Below are positions 35,798-44,070 of a stretch of 64,000 bases of DNA, in pieces. The first letter of the stretch is position 1; the number at the start of each line of letters is the position of its first letter. The notes beneath the pieces were generated by a model that was not told the origin of the DNA, searched no databases, and saw only the letters and a program-made list of their open reading frames with translations. The DNA is from JBAZWE01 sp041658605 (GTDB lineage: Bacteria > Actinomycetota > Thermoleophilia > BMS3ABIN01): assembly GCA_041658605.1 (NCBI GenBank), contig JBAZZU010000010.1:1-64000 (forward strand), written 5' to 3'. Both the position numbers and the translations under genes were made by a program.

Positions 35798-36424
35798 CTA
35801 GTTGTTCCCCGGGGGCGAAGCCGCCTCCTTGAACTGCCGCCGCACGTGCAGTATTCGTTGCAACACGGTAAAGGCAGTTAACACCGCTAGAATATACATC
35901 ACAACCGGCAGCACGCCAAACTTCTGGAAGAGCATGCCCACGCCGAGCAGCAGCAGGCGCTCCGGTCTGGTCATGAGACCGACCTTGCAGTCGAGGCCCA
36001 GCGCCTCGGCACGGGCGCGCGCGTAGCTCACGAGAAAGGACCCGATCATTGTGGCGAAGGCCGCACCCACCATCCAGAGATTGCCGTCATGCGCGTAAAC
36101 CAGCGCGATCGCCGTCAGGATTATCCCTTCACCGACGCGATCGAAAGTCGAGTCCAGGAAAGCCCCCAGGGGGGTCACTTTTTCAGAGAGGCGGGCCACC
36201 GCTCCATCCAGCATGTCGCAGACACTGCCAAGGGAAAAAACAATCGCCGCGGTCACGAAGTGTTCATACCAGATCAGGACCGCGGCTCCGGCTGTCAGGG
36301 CGAGTCCTGCCACAGACAGCATGTTGGGAGATATCCGGGTCTTGCCAAGGATGGCGGTAAGCGGATTAAAGAGCCGCCGGCCCTCTGTGCTGTAGAAGTA
36401 CCTCAGCTTTTCGATGTAGAGCAT
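35798..36424 (-). CDS. CDP-alcohol phosphatidyltransferase, likely phosphatidylinositol-phosphate synthase
   Basis: A 208-aa integral membrane enzyme with about six helices and the CDP-AP signature DMLDGAVARLSEKVTPLG followed by AFLDSTFDRVG (D..DG..AR...G...D...D). Its place 57 bases upstream of ino1 points to transfer of inositol 3-phosphate to CDP-diacylglycerol, the actinobacterial route, rather than phosphatidylglycerol-phosphate synthesis. ATG preceded by GAGGT at eight bases. Confidence 0.85.
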   Translation of the reverse strand: MLYIEKLRYFYSTEGRRLFNPLTAILGKTRISPNMLSVAGLALTAGAAVLIWYEHFVTAAIVFSLGSVCDMLDGAVARLSEKVTPLGAFLDSTFDRVGEGIILTAIALVYAHDGNLWMVGAAFATMIGSFLVSYARARAEALGLDCKVGLMTRPERLLLLGVGMLFQKFGVLPVVMYILAVLTAFTVLQRILHVRRQFKEAASPPGNN

Positions 36425-36675
36425 TTACTTAAACCTCGTAGTCCGGCCGAAAGAGGCCGCTTCGGGCTGATTCTAGCAGAAAGCTGCTCAGAGATACCAC
36501 CCGCGGAGACCTGCGCACATGGTAGAACAGCGTAACCGGAGAGGAAGAGACGGGCTGCCGTAAAAACCGCAATACGGATCTTGTTCTATCGCCATCCGCC
36601 GATTGAGCACGCGGTTATCCACCCCTCAGGCGTAGAACCAAAGGCAATCAGGAACGTGAGACCAGAAGCAGGCGC

Positions 36676-38583
36676 CTACGGTTTTCCTATATATGCAGTC
36701 ACCGTGCTGCCCTCGTCAACGATGGTTCCAACCCCCGGGTTCTGGTCGTAGACAAAACCATGGGTCGCGGGATCGGGGTTGGATACTTTCTGAAACGAGC
36801 CGACCAGGCCCTTTGCGCCAAGCGCCGCCTCTGCCTGTGCCTGTGTCATGTTATAGAGATCCGGCACCGTGACCGGAACCGGTTCCGGTCCCTTGCTGAC
36901 TACGACGCTAACCGATGAGCCCTCTTTGGCCTTTGACCCTGCTGCTGGGTTCTGGCTGACAATCTGGCCCTTGGGCATCGCGCCGTGAAATTGTTTGGTC
37001 ACGTCGCCCAGCTTCAGGCCCGCAGCAGAAAGACTGTTCTCCGCCTGGCTCGTCGTCAGGGTCGTAACGTCTGGGACAGTGACTTCCTTGGGGGGCTCGG
37101 GTCCCTTGCTGACAACATATTTTACCGTAGAGCCCTTCTGAACCTGGGAGCCGGGCGCCGGATCCTGGGAAACTACATTGCCTTCAGCGATAGACGGTGA
37201 ATATACGTCGGGTTGCCGGTCGCCGCTTAAGCCGGTCTCCTTGAGCTTGGACTCAGCGTAGTTGGCCGACTGGCCCAGGAAGTCGGGTACGGCCACCTTG
37301 TTGCTTCCTTTACTTATGACCAGGCGGACGACGCCGTCCTGCTTGAGCTTGGCGCCCGCCTCAGGATTCTGTCTGATGACCTTGCCTGCGGCTACGGATT
37401 CACTGAATTCCTCGGACTCGATTTCAGATTTCAAGCCCGCCGCCTTGATGTTGGCTTCGGCCTGTACCCTGTCAAGACCTGTAACGCTGGGCACGGGGAT
37501 CGATCCCTGCTGGGCAAAGGCCAGGAAGTATATGCCGGTGGCAGCAGCCGCCAGAGCTACGAATACGAGCAGCAGGTAAAGATACTTTTTGTTGCCCGCG
37601 CCTTTCTGGCCGCCCGCGCCTGGCGGTGTCTGCCGGACCATTGTAGGGTCTGGCGAATCGGCCCAGGCGGTATCAGCGCCCGCGCCCAGGGCGGCCCCCG
37701 CCGCCGCTGCGACTCCAGCCGGGATGATGCTCGTCATGGCGCTGTCAGTCGCCGCCACTGCGGCCACAGGCAGGTTCTTCTGGCAGCGTTCAAGGTCGAC
37801 AATAAATTCCTCAGCCGTCGGGTAGCGGTCACGAGGATCCTTGGCGAGAGCCCGCATCACGACCGCGTTCAGGTTGTCCGGAATCCGGGGCACCAGCGCC
37901 TGCGGCGGTACGGGTATATCGCTCAAATGTTTCAGGGCGATTGCAACCGGGTTTTCTCCCTCGAAGGGAACCCTTCCGGTAAGCATCTCGTATAGCACGA
38001 CACCCATGGAATAGAGGTCCGAGCTCTGCTCTACGGCTTTCCCTTTCGCCTGTTCGGGAGAGAGGTATTGGGCCGTGCCGATTATCGAGCCGGTTTCGGT
38101 CATTGCCGGCGCGGTTCCCGCAAGCGCGATGCCGAAGTCGGTGACTTTCACCCGGCCACGCCCGTTGATGACGATATTATGCGGCTTGATGTCCCGATGG
38201 ATGACGTTGTTCTCGTGGGCGAACTGGAGGGCCTGCAGAATCTGTATCGCGATTTCTATGGCGCGAGCGGGTTCCAGGCCACCCTCCGGGATGACTTCCT
38301 TGAGGCTCTTGCCCTCGAGATATTCCATGGCGATGTAGTAACTGCCGTCGGCCTCGCCGCGATCGAAGATGCTGACGATGTGCGGATGGTTCAGCGCCGC
38401 CGCGGACTGTGCCTCGCGGCGAAAGCGGGCAACGAACTCTTCGTCCTGCGCGTAGCGTTTATATAGGATCTTGATGGCCACTTCCCGGCCCAGGTGCGTG
38501 TCCTTCGCCAGGAATACATCAGCCATGCCGCCGCTTCCCAGCCTGCGGATTATCTCGTATCGGTTGTCGAATATCTCAGCCAG
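36676..38583 (-). CDS. pknB: PASTA-domain Ser/Thr protein kinase PknB
   Basis: Membrane kinase that senses cell-wall fragments and phosphorylates division and wall proteins. The 635-aa form begins at CTG 38583, giving MAEIFDNRYEIIRRLGSGGM, the normal PknB N-terminus with its glycine loop. The first ATG (38526) would cut this off. An in-frame TGA at 38590-38592 rules out earlier starts. The kinase has HRDIKPHN, DFGIAL and SPEQA; then a Pro/Ala-rich linker, one membrane helix (KYLYLLLVFVALAAAATG) and four extracellular PASTA repeats. Confidence 0.93.
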   Translation of the reverse strand: MAEIFDNRYEIIRRLGSGGMADVFLAKDTHLGREVAIKILYKRYAQDEEFVARFRREAQSAAALNHPHIVSIFDRGEADGSYYIAMEYLEGKSLKEVIPEGGLEPARAIEIAIQILQALQFAHENNVIHRDIKPHNIVINGRGRVKVTDFGIALAGTAPAMTETGSIIGTAQYLSPEQAKGKAVEQSSDLYSMGVVLYEMLTGRVPFEGENPVAIALKHLSDIPVPPQALVPRIPDNLNAVVMRALAKDPRDRYPTAEEFIVDLERCQKNLPVAAVAATDSAMTSIIPAGVAAAAGAALGAGADTAWADSPDPTMVRQTPPGAGGQKGAGNKKYLYLLLVFVALAAAATGIYFLAFAQQGSIPVPSVTGLDRVQAEANIKAAGLKSEIESEEFSESVAAGKVIRQNPEAGAKLKQDGVVRLVISKGSNKVAVPDFLGQSANYAESKLKETGLSGDRQPDVYSPSIAEGNVVSQDPAPGSQVQKGSTVKYVVSKGPEPPKEVTVPDVTTLTTSQAENSLSAAGLKLGDVTKQFHGAMPKGQIVSQNPAAGSKAKEGSSVSVVVSKGPEPVPVTVPDLYNMTQAQAEAALGAKGLVGSFQKVSNPDPATHGFVYDQNPGVGTIVDEGSTVTAYIGKP

Positions 38584-38654
38584 TGCGCCTCATCTCTTTC
38601 CTAAATATATAACGTAAAATAAACGATTTCATTACTGTGCCGGCTATTTCCTGC

Positions 38655-40091
38655 TCACAGGCCCAGGGCCGCCAGCAGGGTCTCCCGGGCAACCGGGCTG
38701 GAGATGCCACCGCCGGCATCCGAATCTTCCACGACAACGGCGATGACATATCTCGGACTTTCCGCCGGAGCAAAGCCTACGAACCAGGCGTTGGGGCCGC
38801 GCCCATCGACCTCGGCCGTCCCTGTCTTGGCCGCAATCTGCACCTTGGATGTCTTTGCGCCGCGCCCCGTACCTTCATTTACCACTTTGACCATCATTTC
38901 CTTCTCGGTGCGCGCCGTCTCCGGGCGGATGGGCGTTCGCCACACGTCAGGACTGGCCTGTTTGATTATCGTGCCATTGTAGTCGGCGATGGAGTCGATC
39001 ACGTACGGTTTCATCATCCTGCCATCGTTGGCTATCGACTGGGCCACCAAAGCCATCTGCAGCGGGGTGACCAGCAGCTGCTCCTGGCCGAAGGCCATCG
39101 AAACCACCTGGGTCCGCCCCATGGGGTCGCCCGTCGGGAGAAGTTCCCCGTTCTCATATCGTCCGCTGATACTCATTTCGTCTGAGGGCAGTTCGAAGGG
39201 CGGCTTCTCATACATGCCGAACTTCTGCATGTATTCCACCAGTTTGCCCTGTCCCAGCTTGTCGCCGATCTGGGCAAACGTCGTATTGATCGATTTGGAA
39301 AAAGCCTCCTCCAGCGTATGTTCGCCGAAGGACTCCTTCTGGTAGTTGTTAACCGTAAAACCATCGAAGATGTCCGTCCTGCCCTTGTCATCGCGGAAAC
39401 GGCTTTGAGACGTATAATCGCCGCTCTCCAGCGCCGCCGCGGCAGTAATCATCTTGAACGTCGAGCCCGGCGTATAAAGGCCCTGCGTGGCGCGGTTCAA
39501 AAGCGGTGAACCCGGATCGGAGTTGAGGACCTTCCAGTTTTCCTCAAGCTGGTTGGGGTCATATGTAGGGCTGGACACCATAGCTACGACCGCTCCGGTC
39601 CTCGCGTCCAGGACGACAACCGCGCCCCGCTTGCCGAGCTTCTGAAGCTCACCGAGGGCGGTGCGCTGGACCTTGGGGTCGAGCGTCAGCTTCAAATCCG
39701 CGCCTTTTTTCTCCTTGCCCATCACGGTGTCGAGAAGATTGACCAGCTCCACTTCATCGGCGGTGCCGGTAAGGTATTTATTCTGGGAGTGCTCAAGCCC
39801 GACCTGTCCATAGGTGATGTTGTTATATCCCACCACCTGTGGTGCAAGGTCACCCGTGGGATAATCACGGTAATAAAGATCGCCCTCCTTGCGGTTGCTG
39901 GCGAACTCCGCCTTGTCGCTGCCCAGGATGAGTCCGCGCTCTATTCGCATCTGCGCGAAGACCTTGCGGGTATTCTGGGGGTTTTCAGCCAGGTCCGAAG
40001 CCTGGATGACCTGCCGGTAACCCAGCATCAGGATCAGGCTGGCGAACATTATCACGGATACGTAGAAAAGATTGCGTACCGGTTTGTTCAT
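38655..40091 (-). CDS. pbpA: class B penicillin-binding protein (transpeptidase)
   Basis: Cross-links peptidoglycan, working with RodA. The 478-aa protein has one N-terminal membrane helix, a dimerisation region and the transpeptidase motifs STFK, SIN and KTGTAE. Starts by ATGA overlap with rodA. The order rodA-pbpA-pknB is that of Mycobacterium, except that pknA is missing. Confidence 0.95.
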   Translation of the reverse strand: MNKPVRNLFYVSVIMFASLILMLGYRQVIQASDLAENPQNTRKVFAQMRIERGLILGSDKAEFASNRKEGDLYYRDYPTGDLAPQVVGYNNITYGQVGLEHSQNKYLTGTADEVELVNLLDTVMGKEKKGADLKLTLDPKVQRTALGELQKLGKRGAVVVLDARTGAVVAMVSSPTYDPNQLEENWKVLNSDPGSPLLNRATQGLYTPGSTFKMITAAAALESGDYTSQSRFRDDKGRTDIFDGFTVNNYQKESFGEHTLEEAFSKSINTTFAQIGDKLGQGKLVEYMQKFGMYEKPPFELPSDEMSISGRYENGELLPTGDPMGRTQVVSMAFGQEQLLVTPLQMALVAQSIANDGRMMKPYVIDSIADYNGTIIKQASPDVWRTPIRPETARTEKEMMVKVVNEGTGRGAKTSKVQIAAKTGTAEVDGRGPNAWFVGFAPAESPRYVIAVVVEDSDAGGGISSPVARETLLAALGL

Positions 40092-41371
40092 CTGGTTTTC
40101 TCCGCGTTGGTGCGGTTGCTTATGAGCAGCAGGAGCGCCAGGGCGCCGAAATTGGCGACGATGGAGCTTCCTCCATAGCTGACGAAAGGCAGGGTGATTC
40201 CGGTCAGGGGTATGAGCTTCATGACTCCGCCGAGGATGACAAACGTCTGGAGGACGAACCCGGCCGAGATCCCGGCGGCAAGCAGCTTGGAGAAGCCGTC
40301 ATCGCTGTCGATGGCGATCTTGAACCCCCGGTAACAGAAGAGCATGAAAAGTATGATCAGCGCTGTTGCGCCCGCCAGGCCGAGTTCTTCGGCGATCGCG
40401 GAAAAAATAAAGTCTGTTTCGAGCTCCGGGACAATCGTGCTTCCGTTCTGCAAAAGCAGATAGCCTTTACCCAGCCCTGTGCCGAACAGCCCCCCGTCAC
40501 CGATGGCGAACAGCGACTGGACTATCTGATAGCCCGAGTCCATCGCATCCGGCCAGGGATCGATCCATGTGTCGACCCGCAGCTTCACCGTGGCTCTGAG
40601 TTTATATGCAAGCACCGCGCCACCGCAGAAGAGCAGGCCCCCGATTATGGGGTATGTAAGTCTGCCGGTCGCCACGTAAGTCATGGCCAGAAAGATGCCA
40701 AAAAAGAGCATCGAGGTCCCGAGGTCGTTCATCAGCAGCAGCAGGGCGAATGACATGCCCCACATGGTCACCAGGGGGCCGAGATATTTCAGGGGCGGCA
40801 TCGGCAGGCCGAATATGTGCCAGGTCGAAGTCGAGAGAAGCTCGCGGTTGCTGTTGAGATATCCCGCAAGAAAAACGGTGATCAGCACCTTGGAGAACTC
40901 GCCGGGCTGGATGGAAAAACCGCCCGCGTGCAGCCAGAGGCGGGCGCCGTTTATTTCCTTGGCAAAAATTATGGTCAGGATCAACAGCAGGACGCCAATG
41001 ATTCCCAGAATGTAGATGTAGTCATCCAGCCTGCGGTAGTTGCGCAGGAATACGACGATGAGCGAGAAGAGCCCCAGTCCGATCATCAGCCACCGGGTCT
41101 GGGCGGCCGCCAGAACGGGGTCGATGCGATAGATCATCATGATCCCGACTGCTGAAAGCAGGGCGGCCAGCGGCAGCATCACGGGGTCCGCGTGCGGCGC
41201 CGCGAGACGAAGCAGCAGGTGTACCGCTAAAAACAGCCCCACGAACAGGAGCCCGTAACTCAGTGATGCGGCGCTGATCTGGGCCGAGCGGGTGGCGTAA
41301 ACGCTGGCAAAGCCGATCACCATGAGCAATATCACCGGCAGAAAGTTTGCCAGTTCGCGGTTGCGCTCCAT
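40088..41371 (-). CDS. rodA: SEDS glycosyltransferase RodA/FtsW
   Basis: Polytopic (about ten helices, 427 aa) peptidoglycan polymerase of the SEDS family: IQPGEFSKVLITVFLAGYL, WMSFALLLLMNDLGTSMLFF-like region and LPFVSYGGSSIVANFGALALLL near the end. Its ATG directly follows the phosphatase stop. Pairing with pbpA favours RodA (elongation) over FtsW. Confidence 0.93.
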   Translation of the reverse strand: MERNRELANFLPVILLMVIGFASVYATRSAQISAASLSYGLLFVGLFLAVHLLLRLAAPHADPVMLPLAALLSAVGIMMIYRIDPVLAAAQTRWLMIGLGLFSLIVVFLRNYRRLDDYIYILGIIGVLLLILTIIFAKEINGARLWLHAGGFSIQPGEFSKVLITVFLAGYLNSNRELLSTSTWHIFGLPMPPLKYLGPLVTMWGMSFALLLLMNDLGTSMLFFGIFLAMTYVATGRLTYPIIGGLLFCGGAVLAYKLRATVKLRVDTWIDPWPDAMDSGYQIVQSLFAIGDGGLFGTGLGKGYLLLQNGSTIVPELETDFIFSAIAEELGLAGATALIILFMLFCYRGFKIAIDSDDGFSKLLAAGISAGFVLQTFVILGGVMKLIPLTGITLPFVSYGGSSIVANFGALALLLLISNRTNAEKTR

Positions 41372-42628
41372 CTAGTACAAAACTCCCGGTGGTATGTTGG
41401 AAGGCGTGGTCGCGGCCTTGCTGCGCTCTTCATCCTCTTTCGCCTTGCGTTCCTCTTCCTCCTTGCGGGCCCTTGCCTGCTCCGTGTAATTCTCAACCAT
41501 CTTCTCGGCTTCGCCCAGCGACTTTACGTCCTGCTTGCTTACCCGCTCCTGCTCGAAAGGCTCCAGATCATCAAATTTTGCCGGGCTGGGGCGGTACAGC
41601 GAAGACAGGGGCCAGGGGCCGAAATCGTACGGCACCCCGCGGAAGATGGACACCCTGCCCCTGTCGACACCCACATAATAAAACTGCCGGGTTACAAGCC
41701 AGGCGGAGGCCAGGATGACTGCCGCGAGCAGGAGCCCGGTCGCGATGCGTCCCGGAATTGAAGTAAACCATTGCCTCAAGGTGCGCTTCGTTTTCGGGGC
41801 TGCCGGCGCATCCATCAGATCACTGGTGGTTTCGGAGTCATCCGGAATATTTTCGGGCTCAGGTTCGGCCGCAACCGGTACGGCAAACTTCTCGGTCATT
41901 CCGGCATTTCCCGCGGCCACGGAGCCATCCGGACAGAAGAGGACCACGGTCACGTTGTCGGCGCCTCCGCCGGAGAGCGCCGCCTCGACCAGTCTGTCGG
42001 CGGTTGCAGCAAGGCTTTCTTTGCCGGCGAACACGCGGGATATTTCCTCGTCGGGGATCATCGAGTAGAGGCCGTCACTGCATAGCAGAAAAACGTCGCC
42101 TGGCTCCCAGTCGATGCTTTCGGTATCGACATCCACAATCCTGTCAACGCCGAGGGCCCGGGTGATTATGCTTCTCTGTGGATGGTTCGCCGCCTCCTCG
42201 CTGGTGATAGTCCCCTGGCGCAGCATCTCTCCGACCAGTGAATGGTCCTCGGTCAGCTGTCTGAGTTCGCCGTCCCGCCAGAGATAGGCCCTGCTGTCGC
42301 CGACATGCGCGAAGCCCACCATGCTGCCGACGATGGCGGCCGCGGTTATCGTGGTTCCCATGCCCGAGTGATGTGTGTCGCCGCCCGCCGCCTCGTAAAT
42401 GCTGATGTTGATACGAGTTATGAGTTTTGACAGTTCATCCTGTGGTGACCTGGTCTGCGGCATGATCCAGGCGAATGCCCTGGCAGCCATTCCCGAAGCC
42501 ACTTCGCCGGCCTCGGCGCCGCCCATGCCGTCAGCGACCATGAAAACCGGCGGCTGCGCGAAAAAAGAATCCTCGTTAGACCCGCGGACGAGTCCTGTAT
42601 GGGTTGATGTGGCAAAAGTGATGGGCAT
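41372..42628 (-). CDS. pstP: PP2C-family Ser/Thr phosphatase (PstP type)
   Basis: Metal-dependent phosphatase that reverses the PknB-type kinases. The 418-aa protein has GSNEDSFF, VADGMGGAEAGEVAS, GDSRAYLWRDGEL and GADNVTVVLF, a membrane helix (ATGLLLAAVILASAWLV) and an extracellular part with YVGVDRGRVSIFRGVPYD, a form seen in actinobacterial PstP, then a charged Lys/Glu-rich tail. No gap to rodA. Confidence 0.93.
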   Translation of the reverse strand: MPITFATSTHTGLVRGSNEDSFFAQPPVFMVADGMGGAEAGEVASGMAARAFAWIMPQTRSPQDELSKLITRINISIYEAAGGDTHHSGMGTTITAAAIVGSMVGFAHVGDSRAYLWRDGELRQLTEDHSLVGEMLRQGTITSEEAANHPQRSIITRALGVDRIVDVDTESIDWEPGDVFLLCSDGLYSMIPDEEISRVFAGKESLAATADRLVEAALSGGGADNVTVVLFCPDGSVAAGNAGMTEKFAVPVAAEPEPENIPDDSETTSDLMDAPAAPKTKRTLRQWFTSIPGRIATGLLLAAVILASAWLVTRQFYYVGVDRGRVSIFRGVPYDFGPWPLSSLYRPSPAKFDDLEPFEQERVSKQDVKSLGEAEKMVENYTEQARARKEEEERKAKEDEERSKAATTPSNIPPGVLY

Positions 42629-42667
42629 GGCTAAATGAGGCTCGAAACGATGGAAATCATTTCGCCG

Positions 42668-43252
42668 TCACTCCTCAAACCGGAAAATCGTATCCCCGAT
42701 GACGATCTCCTGCCCGGGTTTGATCTGGTGCTCTCCCTCGATGCGCCGGCCATCGATATAAGTACCGTTCGTGCTCCCCAGGTCTTCCAGAAACAGGAAC
42801 TGCCTGCGCGCGAAGATGCGCGCGTGCGTCTGGGACACATACTCGTCGGGGAGGACGACCTGGCTGCGGGGCGAGCGGCCGATTGTGGCGCCGCTCCTGA
42901 TCTCAAAGACTTTGCCATCCTCGATCACCTTGCTGTGCTGGACGACCAGGCGTGGCTTGAGCTTGCTGGTCAGGTAATCGAATTCGCTGGTCGAGGCATC
43001 AGTGTGGACGGCGGGCTCCGGCTTGATGGGCATGCGCTCCCGGGGTTGCGCAACCGGTGGCGCGGTCGCCTTGGCGGCCGGCCGCGCGTTCCTCGCGGGG
43101 ACCGCGAGCGGGGTTTCTGGCTTGAGAGGCATGGCGATGGGCTCGGCGCCGTTTCTTAAATCGCGGGCAAGCCTTCGCACTATCATGAAAATGAAGAGAT
43201 ACAAAAGCAGCAGAAACAAAATTTTGGAGCCGAACAGGACGGGCTCTAGCAT
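42668..43252 (-). CDS. fhaB: membrane-anchored FHA-domain protein (FhaB-like)
   Basis: A 194-aa protein with one N-terminal membrane helix (about residues 8-26), a Pro/Ala-rich linker and a C-terminal FHA domain: GRSPRSQVVLPD, SQTHARIF and LEDLGSTNGTYIDG, the phosphothreonine-binding residues. It likely recruits phosphorylated kinase or wall-synthesis partners. Overlaps fhaA by seven bases. Confidence 0.9.
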   Translation of the reverse strand: MLEPVLFGSKILFLLLLYLFIFMIVRRLARDLRNGAEPIAMPLKPETPLAVPARNARPAAKATAPPVAQPRERMPIKPEPAVHTDASTSEFDYLTSKLKPRLVVQHSKVIEDGKVFEIRSGATIGRSPRSQVVLPDEYVSQTHARIFARRQFLFLEDLGSTNGTYIDGRRIEGEHQIKPGQEIVIGDTIFRFEE

Positions 43253-44070
43253 AATTGTCTTTCAAACCTCACTCTCGTAGTTCCCAGGGTCAATACATCT
43301 CCATTCTGCAAGGTCTTTGTCTTGACCTTCTTTCCGTTCACCTCAACGCCGTTGGTGCTGTCCAGATCGACGATCAGATATTCGTTGCCTCTCTGGCGTA
43401 GTTCGGCGTGCCGCCGCGAGATATTGGAATCCTCGAGGGTCAGGTCACACTGGCGGCTTCGGCCGATCAGCACCACGCGCTTCGTTACCTCGTAGCTCAG
43501 GGTTCCGGCTGACAGTGTTATTTTCTCACACGCCAGCCCCATCTCCCTGGCCTCGTTTGCGCTGACTGCCATGGTGCCCTCGGGACTGCCCTGGGGGCGA
43601 TATACGACCGTCTGGCCCAGCATGTCGCCGCCGATGCCGGGAACAGCCACCGGCGCCTGCGTGGCGACGGGCTGAACGTTTTCGCCTGCCGCCGGTACGG
43701 GGGCCGAGACCATTCTTGTAGCGATGCCGAACTCGCCCACTATCAGATCCTCATCCGTCTTCATGACGACGATAGGCCGGCTCAGGAGGTCATAGCCCTC
43801 CTTGCGTGCGTGCTCGGTAAGATAGTCCGCAAGATCGCTTTTAAGGTTTTCCTCATACGACTCGAACTGCGCGCCATCCTCGGGCGCGAGGAACAGCGTA
43901 TATTCGTTCGGTGCATAGATCCTGGAGACACTGACCACTTTGTTGTCTTCCATTTCCTTGACCAGCTTGCGCGCCAGCTCCACCGGCTGAACCGGAGACT
44001 TGAAGGCGCGGCCGAAGCCGCCCTCGAAAATGCCCTGAATTTTTTCCTCAAGTTTCTTTAATACGCTCAC
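43246..44070 (-). CDS. fhaA: DUF3662 and FHA-domain protein (FhaA-like)
   Basis: A 274-aa cytoplasmic protein: DUF3662 domain (residues 1 to about 115, LKKLEEKIQGIFEGGFGRAF), a linker, and a C-terminal FHA domain with IGRSRQCDLTLEDSNISRRHAEL and DLDSTNGVEVNG. In mycobacteria FhaA binds phosphorylated MviN/CwlM to tune peptidoglycan synthesis. GTG start without a clear ribosome site, 23 bases inside the upstream kinase, so translation is probably coupled. Confidence 0.92.
   Translation of the reverse strand: MSVLKKLEEKIQGIFEGGFGRAFKSPVQPVELARKLVKEMEDNKVVSVSRIYAPNEYTLFLAPEDGAQFESYEENLKSDLADYLTEHARKEGYDLLSRPIVVMKTDEDLIVGEFGIATRMVSAPVPAAGENVQPVATQAPVAVPGIGGDMLGQTVVYRPQGSPEGTMAVSANEAREMGLACEKITLSAGTLSYEVTKRVVLIGRSRQCDLTLEDSNISRRHAELRQRGNEYLIVDLDSTNGVEVNGKKVKTKTLQNGDVLTLGTTRVRFERQLC

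Noticed and set aside
36611..36619. DnaA-box-like TTATCCACC near pknB
   Set aside because: A single one-mismatch site far from dnaA; expected by chance.
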